Part shown: piece by piece, positions 55,905 through 64,000 of the stretch
Position numbering within the stretch: the stretch's first letter is position 1
How the letters are laid out: every line of letters begins with the position of its first letter
Assembly: GCA_035610835.1 (NCBI GenBank)
Contig: CM069447.1
Coordinates: 20,013,259-20,077,258, forward strand
DNA: 64,000 nucleotides
Origin: Ophiura sarsii
Lineage: Eukaryota; Echinodermata; Ophiuroidea; Amphilepidida; Ophiuridae
Direction of reading: 5' to 3'
Translations under genes and position numbers: made by a program
The notes under the pieces: model-generated
Databases searched by the model: none
Seen by the model: only the letters and a program-made list of their open reading frames with translations
What the model was told of the DNA's origin: nothing

Positions 55905-57552
55905 GAAAAATAAATAAATAATAATAATCCGGTAAGTTTAAATTTTAACATGTTTGACAGCTGTGTGATGTGTGTGTTCACTTTTCTGTTACGTTATTCA
56001 ATTTGTTAGGTCTGTGATTTTGCATTAGCACACGTCTCTGTATAAATGGAAAACATTTAATCTAGATTTCAATATAGAAACGAAAATTATGTTTGATACA
56101 GTTTGTTATTATGATGGGATCACTGTAATGTAAAATTTTAAATAATTATTACAATTGACGGATCACTTTCTGTGTAACCTACTCTACCCGTCTTTTTGTT
56201 AATCTCAATAGGTAGGGATTTATGAACTTTATTCCTCCTTAGTATAAAATTACATTTTTGCAGTAATACATATTTAAGCTCTAGGGTGGCATTACAAACA
56301 GATGTTACTCCAATGTGTGGTATCAAAATTATTTCCCACATCTCCTCTTTCTAAATATGGCCAATTCCATGCCAAATGTGAAAAACAGCCAAAATTTCAA
56401 ATTGGTTTTACAAGTTTTTCTTCTCTATTGTTGGTAAGAGGTATATCTCTATTTATCAAGTCTGATATGATCTCACCTCAATTTGTTCGTTTTGGTCATT
56501 ACATCATCGTTTGAAAATAGGTGCGCAAAAAGGATAATGCTTTTTTAATTTGGCTTGAAAAAAGCTAGTTAAGAAAGTGTATTATTTTTGTAATATAAAG
56601 TATTGCTTTTTAAATGCTATTTGTGATTTAGTTATTCTAAATAAAGCTTCCAATGAAAGTAAAAAGCAAAAAAGTGATATCACTTGCGAAAGGCGCAATG
56701 CGAGTTATCATTTTTAAGTTCATTTTTTCCATTGGATCGCGTAACGTCCGTAACATTTTTTATCTTTTTTTTCCTCTGGGAGAAAACTAATTGGCTGATT
56801 TTAATAACATCACCCATTCACTGTTAGTTTGTGATGGGTTCAATCATTGAGCAAAAAAATAAATAAATCTATAGTTAGAAATACCTTAACGAGCGTTACG
56901 GACGTTACATAAATCGTTACGGACGTTACATAAATCGTTACGGACGTTACAGCTTTTACTCAAGAGCTTCTAAATGACACACCTTTGTGAGCTGTAACAC
57001 TGAAAATATTAATTTGTCAAAAATGTGGTCTTATTTGACAAATTAGACCACATTTTCTTCAACAATGGTTTAGATTTGTGCACTGCTACATAGTCAATGT
57101 AGCCCAATTGAGGAAAAAGTACTGTTGACATTTGCAAAGTTGACAAGTCAGGAGTGTAACACTATGTATTTCTTTGATACTGTGTTGTCTTGCCACATAT
57201 TATGCTATGAACTTGAAACTTCCAGAGTAGTTTCTGATAAGCATTGTTTAAAATATGTTAAACAGTTCTGTGACAGTTACATCTTTTGTGTATGACAACT
57301 TTTGCCCTCTAAAGTTACGAAAAACAAGTGTTTTTCATAAGAAAAATTACATTTTTTCATTTTCAGTGGTAGAGATATACTTGATAGTGTTAGAGTGGGT
57401 AGTGTTAATAACCTTTAATATAGATACCTAAAACACAAACAAGCTTTGTGTGAATGAAAACAATTAGCATACTCTGTAGTAAATATGCCATAAAACATAA
57501 ATAGATGTTTTCAGACTACCCCTTCCATTATTTTACAACTTTAACCAACTAA

Positions 57553-58799
57553 GGGACCGTTCATTATTTATGGTGGAGGGGGGGGGGGGGACAAATTCGA
57601 GACTCGTATGTTAAAATTACCTAACCCCCCCTACAGCTGAAACTGAAAATTACATGACCCCCCTGCTAATCAGTAGCTTTATACACAACCCCCCCCCCCC
57701 CCCCCCCCCCCTTCCTCGAAAAAAATCAACTTGTCACATACTTTAACTTTGGAATTTTGTTCATGCATAACCTACGTTGTCAAATTTTGTTTGTGCCCTA
57801 TCTGAACAGCCAATAATTTTATGATGCCCCTTCTTTTTATTGTGTGAAATTAGTAATGGCGAGCGTAGCGAGTTGGAATTTTTTTTCTCATATTTATACG
57901 CTTTGGATGGTTTTGTGAGTCTTTATAACCCGAACAAGTTAGAACATTCTGAGCAGAAACGTATAATCCAGTGAAACGTTCTACTTTTGTGAGCATTGGT
58001 GCAAAGCAGAAATGAGGTGAAAAGCATGCAACAAATCACATTTTTAAATCATGAAGGGGTCACACCACTAAATAGAGCTCCATAAAGATATGTACAAAAA
58101 CACCGATATAAAACTCTGTTTTAGACCACTAAATTACGAAATTACCAAAAAGTGAAAAAAATAGGTAGGTTGACCTGCTCGATTTTCAAAAATATGCCCA
58201 TGGAGTTGACTACCTCTCTGATGAGCTTGGAAATGTCGCCGTAATCGCCAATGTTTCCAGTAAAAAGCACAAATTTGAAAGATCTCTCAACATTTACCTA
58301 TATAGATGATATTCACAGTTTATAGTCAGGGTGCATGTAGGTGATGTCCCATTAATCACAATTAATCAAAAATCATAGGCATTTACGCAATTGTATTACT
58401 GTCAAGACTTTTTAAATTGAGGATTTTGTGATGCATACTTTCTGATTCTAGCTTTAAACCCCGTCCTTAAGGGTAGGGGATACCCCCATTTAGTGTAGTG
58501 CACCCTGAAATTGGATTTTGTAACATTATACACCCTGTGGCTCTAATGTCTCGACCGTTGATGATTATATAGATGTTTTTTCCACCATATCGTCGATTTG
58601 CTGTCCAGACGTTGTCTGATAGTAAAGTTTTTGAAGTCGATAGGTTTTAAGAAAATATGCGCGAAGCCCCCCCCCCCCCTGTTCAAGAATAAAAAGTTAC
58701 ATACCCCCCCCTATTTTAACATATGAAAGTTACATGACCCCCCCCCCCCCCCACCTATAGTTTACCCCCCCCCCTCCACCATAAATAATGAACGGTCCC
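57553..58799. mobile_element. Harbinger-like element GGGACCGTTCA, third level
   Basis: GGGACCGTTCATTATTTATG and its complement are the ends, each followed inside by G or C runs. TAA flanks both sides (57550-57552, 58800-58802). Non-coding. Confidence 0.85.
58055..58505. mobile_element. Element with ACACCACTAAAT ends, fourth level
   Basis: AGGGGTCACACCACTAAATA at the left and CATTTAGTGTAGTGCACCCT at the right are imperfect inverted ends. They resemble the ends of the 513-bp repeats at 41570 and 43184. Confidence 0.6.
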
Positions 58800-59454
58800 T
58801 AACATCAAAGTAACACAAGAAAAACACATGGATTTTATGACAAATTAGGGACAAAATGTCCCATTTTGATATTATAAATCGTGTTTTATTATTGATTTTA
58901 ATACATGTAACGTCCATAACGCTTCAAAATGTAACGTCCGTAACACTAAAATCAACAGCGTTGGACGATACGGGAGTACTAATTTCAAACTTGCTTTTCA
59001 TGTTAACATAGAATGGAGTCAGGGCTTGCTCAATATAGTTGACAGAAAAAAATAAAACAGGGAACTGAACAGAGATTTAAGGATATGTACCATAGTCAAA
59101 AAGGCACTTCCTTTCAAGGTAACGTCCGTAACGCTCGTTTCTAATTTTTGTTGCTAATTAACTAAGAAAGCTAAAACAAAATTGCTTCATTATATTGAAC
59201 ATTAGAGTGTTTACTACTAGCATACTAAGAAATAAAGTGTTATCTTATCAGCAAACAGATGTGCTATTCATTTAAAAGTTGCAAGTTGCATGTATCTGTA
59301 ACGTCCGTAACGGTGGAATTGGCCATATGTATACATATTTTCAATACGACTTATATTTTGTGAAATACAAAGCTTCAAAGTCGTGCATAGACTTTTGGGA
59401 CACCCTGTTATGCACTGAAACCCTAAATCAGAGCCAAGAAAATAAGTGAAGAAT

Positions 59455-60715
59455 ATTGACCAGGTCAAAGGTCAAGAAGGGGTCACTAGGGGTCAAAATG
59501 TAATTTTCACTTCTATTACTTAAAATGCTTCTCCTCCTACAGTTTACATGCTATAATCACCAGACTTGGTCAGTAGGACCCCCCCCCCCCCCCCCACCAG
59601 ACCTTCATATAGGGTGTTCACGGTTTGGGGTCAAAGGTCACACAGGGTCACTAGGGGTCAAAACGTAATTTTCACTTAAAACGCTTTTGCAATTTAGTGA
59701 AATGACCTAGGATCGTCAGAATCGGTCAACATATTCCTTATGATCGTACGCATATATAAAGTTCGGTTTTTAAAATGAAAAATGATTTGATGTCACTAGG
59801 GGTCAAGATGTAAATTTTTAATTGGATCACTTAAAATGCATCTTGTCTCAGATGGAATGACTTATGACCTTGATAATTGGTCAAAAGATTCCTTGGGTCG
59901 ATGCACATATAGGGCGTTCAGCGATTAAAAGTGACATATCATACGGGGTCACTAGGGGTCATTGAACTTTACAAGGGTAAAAATTAAGACATGCTCCGAT
60001 TTGGACCGGATTTATTGCATCTTGTTTAGATTGATGAGCCAAGAAAATAAGTTAATCATAATAACCAGGTCAATGGTCAAGAAGGGGTCAATAGGGGTCA
60101 TTGAACTTTGCAGGGGTAAAAGTTAAGACATGCTCCGATTTGGACCGGGTTTGTTGCATCTTGTTTGGATTGATGAGTCAAGAAAATAAGTCAATCATTT
60201 TAATCAGGTCAAAGGTCAAAAAGGGATCAATAGGGGTCAAAAAGTGATTTTCATTTAAAACGCTCTTGCATTTTAATAAAACGACACAGGAACTTTTAAG
60301 TTAAAAGAATCGGTCAACATATTCACGATTACCATCCCCATAAATAATACTAAGGTTTTGAAAATCGAAAAATGTTTGGGGTCACTAGGGGTCAAAACAA
60401 AATGTAAATTTTCACTCCATTCATTCAAAATGATACTTGTCCGAGAGGAAATGACTGATGGTTGTCAGAATTGGTCAAAGGATTCCTCGTATCAATGTTC
60501 ATATAGGTTGCTCCTGCACTAAAAGTGACATGTCACACGGGGTCACTAGGGGTCATTGACCTATACAGGGGTAAAATTGAAGACATTCTCCGATTTTAAC
60601 CGGACTTGTTTCTTCTTGTGCGCATTGATAAGCCAAGAAAAAAAGTCAATCATTATAACCAGGTCAAAGGTCAAGAACAGGTCACTAGGGATCATTTTCT
60701 CATAAAAAAAAATCA
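59455..60715. repeat. Degenerate repeat of GGTCACTAGGGGTCA
   Basis: CAGGTCAAAGGTCAAGAAGG, GGGGTCACTAGGGGTCA and TTAAAACGCT-type lines recur about every 170-220 bp. AGGTCAAAGGTCA is present exactly near 59462, 60208 and 60662, with many single GGTCA halves in between. No open frame is preserved. Confidence 0.8.
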
Positions 60716-61444
60716 AGGTAGCCTGGTCTTAAACCAGAACAAGATCTAGTTCTTCTTTTTGTTGATGCCGGCGCACCAACTATTTATTTGCATTTGTCAT
60801 ACAGGAAACAATAATATATATGAACATTAGTTTTAATTTTTTTACAAGAATATTATAGCATTAGAGTGAAAAGCTTTAAACATTGTTTTTTTCGAGGAGT
60901 TTCTTTAATAGAATCTTGTTGCAATAAATATGATGATACAAGTGATGTGACCTCATAATAATAATACAGTTATTGGAAAAAGTGTACTTTAGGTCCCAGA
61001 TACTGGTATACCAGAATCGTGCCATACTGGAACATGAAAGTTGCCAGTATCGCTCGATACACTGGTACGATTTTACTGTTCCAGTATCGGTCGAAAACAC
61101 AAGCATTTTTTTTTAAATACTCCTCTAGATGTTTAGGCGACGAAAAACAACAACATGTTCTACGGTTTTTAGCCTTTTAGGGGCAAACGGACCTCGTCAG
61201 GTAGGATCGATCGCTCGGGCAACAATATTCGAAATTTTCTATAACATGTATAAAAAAACATTCCTTTTTAATACAAGAAAATTGTCGGTCGTGCCCGGCC
61301 GTGGAACAGAGCTTGTTATTTTCTCGTCGCCCTATTTGAGATTATCAATACCATTTACACCAATAAGGGTCCCATTTTTTTTAAAATTATTAGTATAGGC
61401 CTACCCATTGATTCATGCGCATGGGCAATAAAAGACCGCGTGAA

Positions 61445-61677
61445 CTAAGCGCAGATGGTGGTGCAACCGTAAGGGACGCAAGTTGCGTCCACAGAAAACG
61501 TGCTCTGAGCGCCTGCCTCGAAGGTCCGCAAGTCACATGAAGCGGTAGTTCTAGCATCACTCAAGGTACAACTTTCCAGGAAGCAGTCGGCTTTTAAAGT
61601 TCCGACTACATTTCCGCCGTATACCTGCCACTTCATGCTGCAGCATTGGCGCTTCGCAGCTTCATCCTTTGCTAGTT
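61445..61677 (-). CDS. Cys-rich secreted peptide gene 3, last exon (partial gene)
   Basis: Minus-strand exon starting after GTTTTATAG and ending at the stop at 61445. It encodes ELAKDEAA, a Lys-Arg site, and a mature chain starting QCC, with eight cysteines spaced CC-x18-C-x4-C-x10-C-x18-C-x4-C-x3-C. It is closest to gene 2 (shared KADCFLESC, LSDAR and TFSVDATC). The reading frame requires one base from an upstream phase-1 exon, as in genes 1 and 2. With an intron of similar length plus the 908-bp insert, that exon should lie beyond 64000. Confidence 0.83.
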
Positions 61678-61974
61678 CTATAAAACAAATGAAAGAAGCA
61701 AATCGAGTTATGATTATTTTTCTTGTTAAAGTTAACTCTACATCATCAGTGCCTTCCGTCGAGGACATACATGTAAACTGTGGGGTACACAGCGCCTGCA
61801 TTTTTTGTCTACATTTTAACACTTTCCACGCGGCAGTTTCGAGAAATAAAAGCCAGCAACCCCTCTGAAAGTTACATATATGACTATCCTCTGAAAGTTG
61901 ACAACTGGTGTTGCGCTCGTCCTCATCCCTCACCATAACATATTTGAGAACCAAACTTACAATACACTCTCAGA

Positions 61975-62882
61975 ACAGGTATTAAATAACCATGGGTTAA
62001 AAGAATGTTGGTTAAAAAGTATACAACATTGGTTAAAAATGAAGCGTTGGTTAAAAATTACTTTTATACTGCGTTGGTTAAAGAGTAAAAATATAATTAA
62101 TTTTTAGTTTATTCAACGTTGGTTAAGGCATCATAATTTTAACCAACAATAGGTCATAACAAGATTCCCGCCAAAGAATTTCATTGGCGAGGAAAATATT
62201 TTGCGCATATTATTTAGACCACGTCAGAATTTGTATTTGAAATCAATCGTGTTATTCCGCCCCTGGTATTTACATTGGCGCTCTTCAATTGGCATCATGT
62301 TGCCAAACTAATATTGGACCAATATTGGTTTTACATTGGCGCTCTTCAATTGGCATTATGTTGGCAACCAATATTGTTCCAATAATGGGCACATTATACC
62401 AGGGGCGGAAAATAACACGATTGATTTCATATTCAAATTCTGACGTGGTCTAAAAATTGCGGCCGCTGTTTCAAGTTATAGCTTCCCGGCCTCGTGGCTA
62501 GGATTTTGTGCCTTGTCCCTTGTTGGTCCTGGCCATGTGTTGGCGCCAATATTGAAAGCCAATATCGGGCCAATGAAACATCAATATTGTAATGTTGTAT
62601 GAGTTTAGCAAAAAAAATAAAAGTTTAACCAACATTTTTTAACCAACTACTGTTGGTTATAACATATTAACCAACAAATGATTAAAAATTGTAACCAACC
62701 ACAGGTTAAAGTTTAACCAACCACTGTTGGTCAAAACATATTAACCAAAAAATGATTAAAATTTGTAACCAACCACAGGTTAAAGTTTAACCAACAGCTG
62801 TTGGTTACAGTTTTAACCAACCAATTGTGTGGTTCACCTGGTAACCGCATGGTTAAAGATTTTAACCTTTGTTCTGAGAGTG
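61975..62882. mobile_element. TA-flanked element, CACTCTCAGAACA ends
   Basis: CACTCTCAGAACA and TGTTCTGAGAGTG are exact inverted ends flanked by TA (61973-61974, 62883-62884). Units 1 and 2 show the empty site (CAATAACAGTTATCTG, AAATAACAGTCATCTG). GGTTAAA/TTTAACC words fill the interior. A piece of the CCAATATTGG element is nested at 62265-62600. Confidence 0.9.
62265..62600. mobile_element. CCAATATTGG element, partial copy
   Basis: Shares CATTGGCGCTCTTCAATTGG, CCAGGGGCGGAAAATAACAC and TTCTGACGTGGTCTAAAA with 29985-30350. It has the U2-like stretch at 62478-62505 in diverged form. Confidence 0.8.
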
Positions 62883-64000
62883 TAACAGTTATCTGTTTTG
62901 GCAAAATCGGAAAGTTTCCCGAACTGTAAAACTGCACTTTCATAACGAGTTGAATAAAGCCAAGGTTGTGACAAACGGAAAGAGGTAGAGAAGAGAAAAA
63001 TGTTCTCTACAATGATTCTTTTTAATTTAAGATTGATCTAATCCATGTTAGGCCAAAACAAATTGTAATGTTGTCCTCGACCACCTGCTCGTCAAATTTA
63101 GGGCCGCTCCGATTTTTTTTTCCAGATTTTTTTTTAAACAATTTAAATGGCATTGAATGTTAAATTAAGTGTTTATAACATATACATTATGTGCGACTCT
63201 TAGAGTGATTACAACTTCTTGCAACTTTGAGCTTCCGCTGGTATAAGAAGAAAAAAAGAAGAAAAAATCCGCCCGCCCGCTCTTCCTCTCTGAAAGCTGT
63301 GGAGGACAACATTAAAAAAAAAATAAGTGAAAAACTTTTTTAAACAAAATCCACATGAATTAAACATGATGAATTGGAATGTGAGGAACACGCAGTACAC
63401 GCTGCATGTGATTACAGTGACAGTACGTCTATAGCAAATCGAGCACTTTCATGGTAGTGTGAGTTACGTAGTTTTAACGTGTGTTTTATATTTAGGGGCT
63501 TCGAAAAAAAGAGAGTCATGTTTGGTACCGAAATAATTCTACAAGTTTTCTCTTTCCAAATATATTTTCAATTTGGCACCGCGACTTATTTTCAGAAAGA
63601 TTTTAAAATGGTTTCAACACTTGAAACACTTGAAATCACCCAGAAGTGAAGAAGCCATAAACTTGTTTTTGTTATGTGACCCTTCAGACATCTTTAAAAA
63701 GTCACTGTGCAAAGTCACTGTGCAAAGTCACACATCTCTCCCACTAGGAGTCCGCGCTATGCATTGTAGGTAATTTTGTTCAGACGGCGCAGGACGAAAC
63801 TTCGGGAACTGGTGGCACTATAGTCTATATGTTATCCACAATATTATGTCACAAAGCTTGTTTGTAATGACCTTTGACCCCATTCTGTCAACACTTTAAA
63901 CTATTTATTGCTGTTTTGGGAATAACGCAATCTGAGGCAATCTGAGGGTCAATCAATGGCAGTCAATCTAAGGAGCTCTACGATGGCGGTCTGTAGACAG

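Larger units (their letters stand above)
56358..59325. mobile_element. TGGCCAATTCCA-ended element, second level
   Basis: The 12-bp ends TGGCCAATTCCA and TGGAATTGGCCA are flanked by TA (56356-56357, 59326-59327). Mariner copy 1 near 17275 shows the site without it. GTAACGTCCGTAAC-type words recur at 56740-56760, 56890-56955, 58905-58945, 59120-59140 and 59298-59312. No transposase is seen in 2968 bp. Confidence 0.85.
55341..59407. mobile_element. Mariner-like element, copy 2, outer level of a nest
   Basis: CAGGGTGTCCCAAAAGTCTA at the left and its complement at the right match the ends at 17196-19120, in the opposite orientation. Without the 2970-bp insert the element is about 1.1 kb, like copy 1. 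TA precedes it; TT follows, so the right target base has changed. Confidence 0.85.
60840..64000. repeat. Segmental duplication, unit 3 (runs off the window)
   Basis: Third copy, same orientation. It begins near TTTTTCGAGGAGTTTCTTTA and lacks ~700 bp between 61095 and the following GAAAACACAAGC word compared with unit 2. It contains the gene 3 last exon and the left part of the intron. Confidence 0.85.

Overview
The window looks like nuclear DNA of a metazoan, most likely a marine invertebrate. The grounds are GT-AG introns, hAT/Harbinger/mariner-type inverted-repeat elements, CR1/L2-like LINE tails, a tyrosine-recombinase retrotransposon, many TAGGCCTA-like words and no bacterial-style operons. 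The species cannot be named from the sequence. Most of the window is repeat; the only convincing host genes are a tandem family of small secreted cysteine-rich peptides on the minus strand.

Layout. 1-8962 is a minisatellite of about 41/42 bp units (of the order of 200 copies) whose minus strand carries a G-quadruplex-type motif in most units. It ends in two copies of a ~90 bp segment containing an exon-like 49-mer. 9272-12760 is a 5'-truncated tyrosine-recombinase retrotransposon of DIRS/Ngaro type (gag end, RT-RNase H, YR, SGNH hydrolase). 13151-26720 is a thicket of nested DNA transposons and LINE ends. Two paralogous copies of an older repeat (about 16700-22570 and 24450-26720) serve as each other's empty sites, so several insertions and target duplications can be read exactly.

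26725-31600 holds motif arrays: a GATAAAC array, then a satellite built from CCTTATCTGGGGTTAACG in both orientations. It is interrupted by a CCAATATTGG element that carries a U2-snRNA-like 5' end. A fragment of the satellite recurs at 45790-46250.

31600-39100, 46260-55320 and 60840-64000 are three direct copies of one segmental duplication, differing by private transposon insertions. Each carries one gene of the peptide family on the minus strand: a signal-peptide exon, a phase-1 intron of about 2.7 kb, and a last exon with a Lys-Arg cleavage site and eight cysteines. Gene 1 (32796-35817) and gene 2 (48151-51301) are complete. For gene 3 only the last exon (61445-61677) is inside; its first exon should lie a few hundred bases beyond the right edge. 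Intron sequence beside the last exon is nearly identical between copies, while the mature-peptide code has diverged strongly. This suggests diversifying selection, as in antimicrobial, venom or recognition peptides. I regard this family as the main biological find.

Other notable structures are a four-level transposon nest at 55341-59407, a three-level hAT nest at 39166-40371, two 513-bp direct repeats that read identical at 41570-43696, and a field of AGGTCAAAGGTCA-like words at 59455-60715.
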